The notes under the pieces are model-generated. The model was not told the DNA's origin, made no database searches, and saw only the letters and a program-made list of their open reading frames with translations. Both the position numbers and the translations under genes were made by a program. Positions 34,398 through 41,437 of a DNA stretch of 43,958 bases are shown one piece after another (within the stretch, counting starts at the first letter, position 1; each line of letters opens with the position of its first letter). Source of the stretch: Spirochaetales bacterium (GTDB lineage: Bacteria; Spirochaetota; Spirochaetia; Treponematales; UBA12059); NCBI GenBank assembly GCA_016926955.1, contig JAFGNN010000003.1:1-43958 (forward strand). The letters are read 5' to 3'.

Positions 34398-35378
34398 TCA
34401 GGAAATGCCGCGTGCGCGGCGGTATTGCTCCCAGGTGGTCCTCACGATCGAATCCAGCCCCGAACGCTCCGCCTTCCAGCCGAGCGTCTCGCGGGCAAGG
34501 GCCGAGGAGGCGACGAGCTTCGCCGGGTCTCCGGGCCGACGCGCCACAACCTTGACGGGAATGGGCGAGCCGGTCAGGCGGCGGGCCGCCTCGACGATCT
34601 CCATTACGGATAGCCCTTCCTCGCTGCCGAGATTCACGGTGAGGCTTTCCCCCGTCCCGACGATCCTCCTCAGCGAGGCCACGTGGGCTTTCGCCAGGTC
34701 CGAAACGTGCACGTAGTCGCGCACGCCCGTGCCGTCCTTGGTCTCGTAGTCGTCCCCGAACACCTGGAGCTCGCCGCGCATGCCCGCCGCCGCCTCCATG
34801 ACCACGGGAATCAGGTTGGCGGGATTCCTCTCGACGCCCTTCACGCGGCCGGCCTCGTCATACCCCGCCGCGTTGAAATAACGCAGCGCGGCGTAACGCA
34901 GCCCGGTCAGCCTGTCGTACCAGGAGAGGACCCGCTCGATCTCCAGCTTGGTGAAGCCGTAGAAGTTCTCCGGCTCGGTCGGATGCTTCTCGTCGATGGG
35001 CAGGTAGCGTGGCTCGCCGTAGACGGCGGCCGAACTCGAGAAGACCAGGGCCTTGCAGCCGGTCTCGACGCAAGCGTTCAGGATGTTGACGGTGCCCGCG
35101 ATGTTGTTGGTGGCGTATTTCCCCGGCGCGACCATGGATTCGCCCGCGGCCTTGAAGGCGGCCAGATGAACGGCCGCGTCGTAGCCTGCCGAGAGGGCGG
35201 CCTTGAGCGCCGCGTAGTCCATGATGCTGCCCTCGATGAAATGCGCTTCGGGGAAGAGGTTCTCGCGCATCCCGCTCGAGAGGTCGTCGAAGACCGTGAC
35301 CGAGTCGCCTGAATCGAGGAATTCGCGCGCGACGTGCGAGCCGATGTAGCCGGCTCCGCCGATGACCAGGATTTTCAT
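34398..35378 (-). CDS. galE: UDP-glucose 4-epimerase
   Basis: The product is a 326-residue extended short-chain dehydrogenase that interconverts UDP-glucose and UDP-galactose in the cytoplasm. The NAD-binding motif GGAGYIGSH is at residues 7-15, followed by VFDDLSSG, LAAFKAAGESM, the SSSAAVYGEP segment and the catalytic YGFTK (Tyr-x-x-x-Lys). ALRYFNAAG and the GTGVRDYVHVSDLAKAH motif are typical of GalE. The ATG has a GAGGAG site. A TAGAAT -10-like box lies upstream at 35430-35435, but no good -35 is seen. It links sugar uptake to envelope polysaccharide synthesis in a general way. Confidence 0.95.
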   Translation of the reverse strand: MKILVIGGAGYIGSHVAREFLDSGDSVTVFDDLSSGMRENLFPEAHFIEGSIMDYAALKAALSAGYDAAVHLAAFKAAGESMVAPGKYATNNIAGTVNILNACVETGCKALVFSSSAAVYGEPRYLPIDEKHPTEPENFYGFTKLEIERVLSWYDRLTGLRYAALRYFNAAGYDEAGRVKGVERNPANLIPVVMEAAAGMRGELQVFGDDYETKDGTGVRDYVHVSDLAKAHVASLRRIVGTGESLTVNLGSEEGLSVMEIVEAARRLTGSPIPVKVVARRPGDPAKLVASSALARETLGWKAERSGLDSIVRTTWEQYRRARGIS

Positions 35379-35483
35379 GGGTGCTCCTCGCGTCGTCCGT
35401 CAGTCCCGGATCAATGGGACGCTGCCGACATTCTAGCGCGGAAACGCCGCTTCGGGGAGGCCGCGCGACCGTCCCGCGCGGAC

Positions 35484-35516
35484 AAAAAACGGGGCCGTCC
35501 CGAAGGACGGCCCCGA
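35484..35516 (-). terminator. Terminator of the tRNA-Phe unit
   Basis: A perfect 11-bp stem (35490-35500 with 35505-35515, CGGGGCCGTCC / GGACGGCCCCG) with a 4-nt loop is followed on the minus strand by six T (AAAAAA at 35484-35489). It starts 5 bp after the tRNA. Confidence 0.9.
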
Positions 35517-35520
35517 TCGT

Positions 35521-35593
35521 TGCCACCGGTCAGAATTGAACTGACGACACGTGGATTTTCAGTCCACTGCTCTACCAACTGAGCTACAGCGGC
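35521..35593 (-). tRNA. tRNA-Phe (GAA)
   Basis: A 73-nt tRNA without an encoded CCA. The acceptor GCCGCTG pairs with CGGTGGC (two wobbles), the D-arm is GCTC-AGTTGGTAGA-GC, the anticodon arm GTGGA-CTGAAAA-TCCAC gives anticodon GAA, and the T-arm is GTCAG-TTCAATT-CTGAC. It is flanked by its own promoter and terminator. Confidence 0.93.
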
Positions 35594-35606
35594 GCGACAG
35601 GAAAGG

Positions 35607-35635
35607 TTTATACCGGAATCGCCCACGATGGTCAA
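35607..35635 (-). promoter_or_regulatory. tRNA-Phe promoter
   Basis: On the minus strand TTGACC (35630-35635) and TATAAA (35607-35612) are 17 nt apart, with the tRNA beginning 13 nt after the -10. Confidence 0.75.
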
Positions 35636-35652
35636 GACCTTCCTCGTACAAG

Positions 35653-35843
35653 AAACCACGGAGACACGGAGCTTCGGAGTTTCCCATGCCTCGGCGGTCG
35701 CGTCGCGTTGTGCAAAGAAGACCACGGAGGCACGGAGCTTCGGAGAGAAGAGGGAGGGGATGGACCCGAACCTCGGGTTCTTGATTTTCTCTTCTCCCGA
35801 TTCTTATCCTCCCTCCTTGCTCCGTGTCTCCGTGCCTCCGTGG
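35653..35843. repeat. CACGGAG fold-back repeat cluster
   Basis: A 25-27-bp unit (ACCACGGAGRCACGGAGCTTCGGAG) occurs directly at 35653-35679 and 35721-35745. A perfect 16-bp inverted copy lies at 35828-35843 (complement of 35722-35737), next to further CTCCGTG motifs at 35819-35827. The 259-bp stretch between tRNA-Phe and the FliM-FliG gene holds nothing else that I can identify. Dispersed non-coding repeats of this kind (CACGGAG-rich) occur in other bacterial genomes; whether this one is mobile is unknown. Confidence 0.6.
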
Positions 35844-35852
35844 TTGAGCTCG

Positions 35853-37775
35853 TCAATCCTCCTCGCGGGCGATGAAGATCCGGCCTTCCTCCTCGAGGGC
35901 CTTGATGGCTGCGACCACCCGGAAGCCGGCGGCGTCGGCGTCGGAGAGGCGCACGCGGCCGATCGAGGAGAAGGCGGCCTTGAGCCGCTCGCCTTCCGCT
36001 TCGCCCTTGACCTTCGCGAAACGCGCGAACAGCCGCTCGCGCAGGGGCTCCTGCACGACTTTCATGGCCACCAGCATGTCGCGTTCCTCCGCTTTTCCGA
36101 GCACGGCGTCGATCGACTCGTCATCGAGGATGGCGATGTCCTCGAAGACGAACATGCTCCGCTTGATGTTCTCCGCAAGGGCCGGATCGACGCGGTCGAG
36201 CGTCTGGATGACGCGCTTCTCCACCTCGCGCGGCACCAGGTTGAGCATTCCGACGATGGTCTGCACCCCGCCCGCGGCGCGGTTTTCCGCGCCCATGGCG
36301 GCGAGCTTTCTTGCGAGCACGCGGGCGCTCGACGAAAGCACCTCCGCGGACGCTCCCTCGAGACAGCCGATCCGCCGTACTACCTCCGCCTGGACATCCT
36401 CGCCAAGGCGGGGAAGAACAGCGGATGACAGGGCAGGGTCCAGCCACGAGAGCACCAGGGCGACCGCCTGCGGCCGCTCTTTCGAAAGGGAAAGCGCGAG
36501 GTCCTCCGCTTTGGCGCCCGACAGCTCCGCGAATGGCCGCGCGCCTGCCCGACGGGGGGGAAGCTCCTCCGCTCCCGAGGTCGCGCCGTAAAGGAGGCGG
36601 TCCGCGAGCGCTTCCTGCTTTCCTTCGAGCGCCGCCAACGAGGCGCCGAACCCCGCGATCGACGCTTCGACCTTCGCGCCGAAAACCTCGAGGCTTTTCT
36701 GGAGGCCTTCGGTCGCGCCGCGTCCCGAAGCGCCGTCGGAATCCCAAGGCGGCGCCTCGTCCGCTCCGGCGTCGGCGATCACCTCGAAGCGGAGCATCCG
36801 CCCCGAACGCGTCGCGGGTACGCGGAGCGTCCGCACTTCCGCGCCGCCCGAGCGGAGCCGCGCGACGCCGTCGTCGAGCCCCGGCAGCGGCACGAGGCTG
36901 CCCTTCCTGAGGGCGCGGAGCTCCGCCACGGAAAGCCGCGCGCCCGCGGCTATCGCTTCGGCGGACGCAGGCAGCCGCCAGGCTCCGGCCGCGCCGACCG
37001 TATCGCCGCCTTTCCGCGGGAGGCTGTACCAGAAGCCGGCCCGCAGCTTCGGCACAAGCGGCTCGATCAGCATGAAGGGGTAGACCAGGTTGAGGAGGCC
37101 CTTTCGCCCACCGATGACGAGCTCGATCGTCGCGATGACGATCATCTCGGTCGGCGGGACGATCTGGACGAACTGGACGTCGCTCTCGACCTGCTCAAGC
37201 GCGCATTCGAGCTTCTCGATGCCCGACCAGGCATCGGAGACGAGTCCGTACAGCTCGACGAGCGTCGATTCGAGCGCCGCGAACTCAAGGTCAGTCACGC
37301 CGGCCGCGCCGAGCCGGGTCTCCGCGCCGGCCGTCTTCAGCGCCTCATAGTCCGACGGCGCGCCGCTCGCGCCATACGCCGGAGCGGAGGCGGAGCTCGC
37401 GCCGAAAAGCCGCTCGACGAGGGCGTCCGCCGCCACCGGCTCGAGTTCGAGCGTGAAGCGTCCCTTGAGCGGCGCCATGCGCCCGACCGACAGCACGGTC
37501 GGAGTCGGGATCGAGTTCGCGTACTCCTCCCAGGTCAGCTGGTCGACCATCGAGAGCCGTGCCTCGCAGGGCAGCCGGAGCCGGGCAGAGAGAGCGGCCC
37601 CGGCCGTGCGGGCGAAGGTCTCGTGGATGTTTGCCACGGTGCGGATCTGCTCCTTGGTGAACTTGTCCGGCCGCCTGAAGTCATAGCGCTTGACCTGATA
37701 CCCCCTATCGACCGGACCGCGCAGGCCGAGTATTTCCCGGCCCGGCGTGAGGTCTTTCGTCTCGGCGTCGCTCAT
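35853..37775 (-). CDS. FliM-FliG fusion flagellar motor-switch protein
   Basis: This 640-residue protein joins two C-ring components. Residues 28-330 are FliM: the middle domain begins KRYDFRRPDKFTKEQIRTVANIHETFAR, IEPLVPKLRAGFWYSL closes it, and a SpoA domain spans about 260-333. The CheY-binding LSQxEIDxLL motif expected at the N-terminus is absent. A linker with a coiled-coil-like stretch (354-400) leads to FliG middle and C-terminal domains: ERPQ (433-436, in place of EHPQ), MFVFEDI (541-547), and the torque domain to residue 640. The FliG N-terminal, FliF-binding domain is missing. The acidic pair of the torque helix (Asp288/Asp289 in E. coli) aligns with Ala600/Ala601. It is ATGA-coupled to the FliN-like gene. 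Whether it serves a normal flagellum is open. Confidence 0.9.
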   Translation of the reverse strand: MSDAETKDLTPGREILGLRGPVDRGYQVKRYDFRRPDKFTKEQIRTVANIHETFARTAGAALSARLRLPCEARLSMVDQLTWEEYANSIPTPTVLSVGRMAPLKGRFTLELEPVAADALVERLFGASSASAPAYGASGAPSDYEALKTAGAETRLGAAGVTDLEFAALESTLVELYGLVSDAWSGIEKLECALEQVESDVQFVQIVPPTEMIVIATIELVIGGRKGLLNLVYPFMLIEPLVPKLRAGFWYSLPRKGGDTVGAAGAWRLPASAEAIAAGARLSVAELRALRKGSLVPLPGLDDGVARLRSGGAEVRTLRVPATRSGRMLRFEVIADAGADEAPPWDSDGASGRGATEGLQKSLEVFGAKVEASIAGFGASLAALEGKQEALADRLLYGATSGAEELPPRRAGARPFAELSGAKAEDLALSLSKERPQAVALVLSWLDPALSSAVLPRLGEDVQAEVVRRIGCLEGASAEVLSSSARVLARKLAAMGAENRAAGGVQTIVGMLNLVPREVEKRVIQTLDRVDPALAENIKRSMFVFEDIAILDDESIDAVLGKAEERDMLVAMKVVQEPLRERLFARFAKVKGEAEGERLKAAFSSIGRVRLSDADAAGFRVVAAIKALEEEGRIFIAREED

Positions 37776-38023
37776 GCTCCGCCTCCCGGACGGCCCGTGA
37801 GCTCGGTTACCCTGATGCCGAAGTTCTCGTCGATGACCACCACCTCGCCACGAGCCACCATCCGCCCGCCGGCGCGGAGCTCCACAGGCTCGCCCGCGAT
37901 CGACTCGAGCTGGATGATATTGCCCCGGCCCAGCTCGGAAAGCTCGCCGACCGTGAGCTCGGTAGCGCCCAGCACCACCTCGACCCGAAGCCTCGCGTCC
38001 TCTACCGTTCCCGTCCGCATCAT
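37772..38023 (-). CDS. FliN-like SpoA-domain protein (minimal)
   Basis: The product is an 83-residue protein consisting of little more than one SpoA domain: RLRVEVVLGATELTVGELSELGRGNIIQLES, ending in VVVIDENFGIRVTEL. This is the standard core of FliN, which forms the base of the flagellar C-ring with FliM; the usual N-terminal extension of FliN is absent. Tandem ATGs (38023, 38020) overlap the stop of the upstream SpoA gene, and the stop overlaps the FliM-FliG start (ATGA), so all three are translationally coupled. This order (FliN-like 2, FliN-like 1, FliM-FliG) suggests stoichiometric assembly of one complex. It could be the FliN of a secondary C-ring rather than the main motor. Confidence 0.87.
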   Translation of the reverse strand: MMRTGTVEDARLRVEVVLGATELTVGELSELGRGNIIQLESIAGEPVELRAGGRMVARGEVVVIDENFGIRVTELTGRPGGGA

Positions 38024-38289
38024 GCCTCCTCCCCCGGCCCGAAGAGCCGCGTAACCTTGAAGAAATTCCGGCCGCCCTTGCGAACGATGCGGCCTTCGGC
38101 TATCGCCGTGCCGCCGGCCTCGAGCAGCATCCGCCCGCCTTCGCCCGCGGGCAGCTCGATCCTGCCCTCCCGGCTTCCCGCGGCTATCTCAAGCGGAGAC
38201 AGGGAGCCGCGGACCAGCACGAGCTCGGTGGCCAGCACCACGTCCGCGGCCGGGTCCTCCCTGCGGTCCGCGCGTTTCGATCCGTCCAT
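38020..38289 (-). CDS. Second FliN-like SpoA-domain protein
   Basis: The product is an 89-residue protein with a short charged N-terminus (MDGSKRADRREDP) and one divergent SpoA domain (VVLATELVLVRGSLSPLEIAAGSREGRIEL ... AIAEGRIVRKGGRNFFKVTRLFG). It is a distant paralogue of the FliN-like protein encoded next to it. In type III secretion and some flagella, two SpoA domains pair as a heterodimer, so these two small proteins could form such a pair. ATG at 38289 has GGAGG 5 nt upstream; an in-frame ATG at 38301 is an alternative. It begins the motor-switch operon, and no clear promoter is seen in the 186 bp before it. Confidence 0.78.
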   Translation of the reverse strand: MDGSKRADRREDPAADVVLATELVLVRGSLSPLEIAAGSREGRIELPAGEGGRMLLEAGGTAIAEGRIVRKGGRNFFKVTRLFGPGEEA

Positions 38290-38475
38290 GGTTTCCTCCA
38301 TGCCGCAAAGCCTAGATCGGCGCGGAAAGGCGGTCTTGCACGATCTTGAGGAAATGCGGAGAGGAAACGGCACTCGATTGCGGGCGAAGCGGCGCGGCGC
38401 GAACGCCTCCGCGACTCAGGCTCGCCCGATGCCGCATTGCGGATGCCGGCGCCGGCCCCCCACACGCGGGACCGC

Positions 38476-39366
38476 TCACTTCCTCGCGCGTTCGCGCCAG
38501 GCCCGCGGCTGGAGCCCCATGAGCCTCAGGAAGTAGCGGTTGAAGAAGGAGAGGTTGTTGTAGCCGACCGCGAGCGAAACCTCGAGGATAGAGAGCTCGG
38601 TGTTCTTGAGCAGGACGCAGGCGCGCTCGACGCGCTTGCGGTTGACGTATTCGAAAAGCGGGCAGCCGGCGAGCGCCTTGAAGCGCCTCGAGAAGTCGCT
38701 CGGATTGGTGGCGCAGCGCGTCACGTAGAAGTCGAGCGAGTGCGCCTCGGCGCAGTGCTCCGCGGCCCAGCTCACCGCGTCCTCGACGCGCCAGGGACGG
38801 CCGTCCGGGGCCGCGTGGCGGGGGAAGGCCGGAAGCTCGGGGCGCCCTGAAATGACCGGAACCGCGGGTCGGGGCCAGGCGTAGGGTCGACTCCCCACGA
38901 GCGCCCGGAAACAGAGCGCGAAGAGCTCCGCGACGAGGGCTCCGAGCAGGGTGTCGCGCCATGCGTCATCCGGGCCGGTCTCGGAGAAGAGGGCGGCCGC
39001 GATCTCGCCGGCGCGCGAGAGTTCTCGTGGCTCGAGCCGTGCGACTCGGACGGCGCCAGAGCCGGTCGGTCCGGCCCCCAGCGTCCCGGGAAAACCTGGT
39101 TCGAAGCGGAGCGCGAAGCCCGCGGCGTCGCCGCGTGCGTCCTCCGGAAATCTTCCGTCCGCGGCGATCGCGATGCCGGGAGCCTCGATGAACGGCACCG
39201 TCACCTCGGCGCCTGGCTCCGCGGGGACGTCCAGGGTTCCCCGCTCGAGCACGACGAGGAGTCCTTCCGGCGAGCCGGATCCGGCTTCGGACGGCGCGCC
39301 GCGGAAGCGGGCGAGGGAAAATCGACGCATCGCGTCGGCCGCTCGCGGCCCGATGGAGAAGTCCAC
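38476..39366 (-). CDS. AraC-family transcriptional regulator
   Basis: The product is a 296-residue regulator. The last 100 residues form the AraC double helix-turn-helix: AEAHSLDFYVTRCATNPSDFSRRFKAL, then VERACVLLKNTELSILEVSLAVGYNNLSFFNRYFLRLMGLQPRAWRE. The N-terminal ~190 residues resemble a cupin-like sensor but without motifs that name a ligand. The start is GTG at 39366, with GGAAGAGG about 15 nt upstream, so the exact start is less sure. The gene is divergent from marR and ends 186 bp before the motor-switch operon on the same strand; control of that operon is possible but unproven. Confidence 0.88.
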   Translation of the reverse strand: MDFSIGPRAADAMRRFSLARFRGAPSEAGSGSPEGLLVVLERGTLDVPAEPGAEVTVPFIEAPGIAIAADGRFPEDARGDAAGFALRFEPGFPGTLGAGPTGSGAVRVARLEPRELSRAGEIAAALFSETGPDDAWRDTLLGALVAELFALCFRALVGSRPYAWPRPAVPVISGRPELPAFPRHAAPDGRPWRVEDAVSWAAEHCAEAHSLDFYVTRCATNPSDFSRRFKALAGCPLFEYVNRKRVERACVLLKNTELSILEVSLAVGYNNLSFFNRYFLRLMGLQPRAWRERARK

Positions 39367-39489
39367 GATTCCGGCTACCTCTTCCTTTCCTCGTTCCGCT
39401 TCGCGGCGCCCGGTCCGGAGCCCCGAGCCGGTAGTAGTATCGCCCCGGAGCGCGGCGGCGGCAATGTCTCCACCGTTGAACCTCTATAC

Positions 39490-39518
39490 TTGACATTATC
39501 AACTATTGAGTATATCAT
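39490..39518 (+). promoter_or_regulatory. marR promoter, leaderless, with inverted repeats
   Basis: TTGACA (39490-39495) and TATCAT (39513-39518) are 17 nt apart, and the ATG begins 6 nt after the -10, where the RNA start is expected. Inverted repeats overlap the promoter: TTGACATTATCAA (39490-39502), TCAACTATTGA (39499-39509) and TATACT/AGTATA arms (39485-39490, 39509-39514). This suits autoregulation by the MarR protein. Confidence 0.7.
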
Positions 39519-39524
39519 GCTTTT

Positions 39525-39998
39525 ATGGATGATCCACTCGACCTCGCGCGCTCCCTGCGGGACGCGTACCAGCGCCTGCTCCGGAGCGACCGCAAGTGGC
39601 TGTCCTCCCAAACCTTGAGTCCGGCTGAAGCCCGCCTTTTCGCGGTTCTCGGCGAAGGCCGCAAGGTCAGCGAACTCGCCGACGCCCTCGAGCTCACCGC
39701 CGGCGCCGTGACCCGCCTGGTCGACGTCCTCGAACGGCGGACGCTGGCCGAGCGGATCAGGTCCAGCGCGGATCGCCGGGTCGTGTTCGTGCGTCCGACA
39801 CTCGCCGGCCTCGCCGCGTGGCGGGAATGGGAACGCGCGGCGGACGCGGGCTTCGCCTCGCTCGTCGACGCGCTCGGAGTGGAAGACGCGAAGGCATACG
39901 CGCGCCTCCTTCTCGCCACCGCAGCGCATCTGGAGTCGATGGCAGCCGCAAGTACGAAAGCCGCGCCCGGCGGAAACCGGCGCGCGAAAGGAGACTGA
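39525..39998 (+). CDS. MarR-family transcriptional regulator
   Basis: The product is a 157-residue winged-helix protein of the MarR family. It has a helical N-terminus (LARSLRDAYQRLLRS), a recognition region (KVSELADALELTAGAVTRLVDVLERRTLAERIRSSADRRVVFVRPT) with the D-R-R wing motif, and a C-terminal dimer helix. The promoter places RNA start at the ATG and no ribosome site is present. It is followed directly by the SDR gene (1 bp gap), so both are one unit, and MarR probably represses the pair in response to a small molecule. Confidence 0.9.
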   Translation: MDDPLDLARSLRDAYQRLLRSDRKWLSSQTLSPAEARLFAVLGEGRKVSELADALELTAGAVTRLVDVLERRTLAERIRSSADRRVVFVRPTLAGLAAWREWERAADAGFASLVDALGVEDAKAYARLLLATAAHLESMAAASTKAAPGGNRRAKGD

Positions 39999-39999
39999 C

Positions 40000-40863
40000 A
40001 TGGCGAATCATGCGACGGCGACCCTCGTCACGGGTGCGAATTCGGGCATGGGGCGCGAGACCGCGCTCGGCCTCGCGCGAGCGGGGCGCGAAGTGATCGC
40101 GACGGTTCGCGACGAGGCCAAGGCCGCCGCGTTCCGGGACCACTTTCCCGTTCCTTCACGGCTCGTCGGGGTGGAAATCCTCGAGCTCGGTGACCTCGCT
40201 TCGGTGCGCGCGGCGGCTGCGCGCCTAATCGCTACCGGCAGGATCTTCGATACCCTCATCCTCAACGCCGGGGTGATGACGCCGCCATATCGGCGCACCG
40301 TCGACGGCTACGAAAGCCAATTCCAGGCGAACTACCTCGGCCACGCCCTGCTCTTCCGGCTCCTCGACGAAGCGGGCCTCGTAGCGCGCGACGCGAAGGT
40401 CATCTCCGTTTCGTCACTGTCCGGCGAGAAGGGCCGCGCCTCGACCATCGCGGAATTCGAGGCCGTCGCGACGGTGGGCGAACGCGACTACGACGCCATG
40501 CGCTCCTACCGAGAATCAAAGCTGGCGCAAACGCTCTGGAGCCGCGAGCTCCACGAGCGCTACGGCGAGCGCCTCAGGAGTTACGCGGTCCACCCCGGCG
40601 TCGTCAACACGAACCTCTTTTACCGGAGCGGCGGTCCCATCTACAAGGCCCTCATGCAACCGGCCGCCTGGCTCGGCTACCTCACGGGCTTCCTGTCGAC
40701 GCCGCGCCGCGGCGCGTCGACGGTGCTTCGCCTCGCGCTCGGCGACGAACGCCGGAGCGGGCTCTACTGGGCCGCGAAAAAGCCCCGCACACCGAACCCG
40801 CTGGTCGAGGACGCGGCCCTGCGCGCGGCGCTCCGGGATTGGACGATCCGCGCCACCTCTTGA
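40000..40863 (+). CDS. Short-chain dehydrogenase/reductase (retinol-dehydrogenase-like)
   Basis: The product is a 287-residue NAD(P)-dependent oxidoreductase with a Rossmann fold. The cofactor motif TGANSGMG is at residues 11-18, LNAGVM about residue 90, SVSSLSGEKG carries the catalytic Ser, and YRESK the Tyr-x-x-x-Lys pair, followed by VHPGVVNTNL. The pattern resembles the retinol dehydrogenase / WW-domain oxidoreductase-like branch. The substrate is unknown. AAAGGAG lies 8 nt before the ATG. Co-transcription with marR suggests induction by a toxic aldehyde, quinone or similar compound, which is inference. Confidence 0.9.
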   Translation: MANHATATLVTGANSGMGRETALGLARAGREVIATVRDEAKAAAFRDHFPVPSRLVGVEILELGDLASVRAAAARLIATGRIFDTLILNAGVMTPPYRRTVDGYESQFQANYLGHALLFRLLDEAGLVARDAKVISVSSLSGEKGRASTIAEFEAVATVGERDYDAMRSYRESKLAQTLWSRELHERYGERLRSYAVHPGVVNTNLFYRSGGPIYKALMQPAAWLGYLTGFLSTPRRGASTVLRLALGDERRSGLYWAAKKPRTPNPLVEDAALRAALRDWTIRATS

Positions 40864-40908
40864 ACCGCGGCCGTGGAGGGGCTGCGTCCGTCCGCTCCTC
40901 CATCAACC

Positions 40909-41325
40909 TTACTCGCCGATGATCTTGACGAGCACCCGCTTCCGCCTGCGTCCGTCGAACTCGCCGTAGAAGATCCGTTCCCAGGGTCCGAAGTGGAGCC
41001 GTCCCTCCGTTATCGCCACGACCGCCTCGCGCCCGAAGATCTGGCGCTTGAGGTGCGCGTCGGCGTTGTCCTCGCCGACGTTGTGCCGGTACGAGGACAC
41101 AGGCTCGTGAGGCGCCTGCTTCTCGAGCCAGTCGGCGAAGTCGGCGTGCAGGCCCGACTCCGCGTCGTTGACGAAAACCGAGGCGGTGATGTGCATGGCG
41201 TTGACCAGGCAGAGTCCCTCTCGCACCCCGCTCCGGGCCAGCGCTGCCTCGACCCGGTCGGTTATGTCGACGAACTCCATGCGGCGCTTCGTCTCGAACC
41301 AGAGTTCCTCGTGAAAGCTTTTCAT
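40909..41325 (-). CDS. yjbQ: YjbQ/UPF0047-family protein
   Basis: The product is a 138-residue protein of the YjbQ family. It has the family signatures [36 protein letters not shown] and [24 protein letters not shown]. Members form trimers with a conserved His/metal site, and some show weak thiamine-phosphate synthase activity, but the true role is unsettled. The ATG at 41325 lacks a good ribosome site and follows a -10-like box by 6 nt. It is divergent from the radical-SAM gene. Confidence 0.92.
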   Translation of the reverse strand: MKSFHEELWFETKRRMEFVDITDRVEAALARSGVREGLCLVNAMHITASVFVNDAESGLHADFADWLEKQAPHEPVSSYRHNVGEDNADAHLKRQIFGREAVVAITEGRLHFGPWERIFYGEFDGRRRKRVLVKIIGE

Positions 41326-41331
41326 GCCGCC

Positions 41332-41360
41332 ACTCTAGCCGCGCCAACACGGGCGCGCAA
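41332..41360 (-). promoter_or_regulatory. yjbQ promoter, probably leaderless
   Basis: On the minus strand TTGCGC (41355-41360) and TAGAGT (41332-41337) are 17 nt apart; the -10 ends 6 nt before the ATG. Confidence 0.45.
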
Positions 41361-41424
41361 GCTTCGCGGCGTTCGAACCCGGCTCCACCCCGAAGCTTCG
41401 TGACACTCACCCATGGCCTCGTCG

Positions 41425-41430
41425 TATACT
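41425..41430 (+). promoter_or_regulatory. -10 box of the radical-SAM gene, probably leaderless
   Basis: TATACT (five of six consensus bases) ends 7 nt before the ATG at 41438. The -35 is weak (GTGACA at 41400-41405 with a long 19-nt spacer). No Shine-Dalgarno is seen. Confidence 0.42.
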
Positions 41431-41437
41431 GTACGTC

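Noticed and set aside
35653-35745. CRISPR-like repeats
   Set aside because: There are only two direct copies with an irregular spacer, a third copy is inverted, and no cas genes lie nearby.
35853-38289. Type III secretion C-ring (SctQ) instead of flagellar proteins
   Set aside because: FliG domains do not occur in type III secretion systems, and the FliM middle domain and MFVFEDI motif are flagellar.
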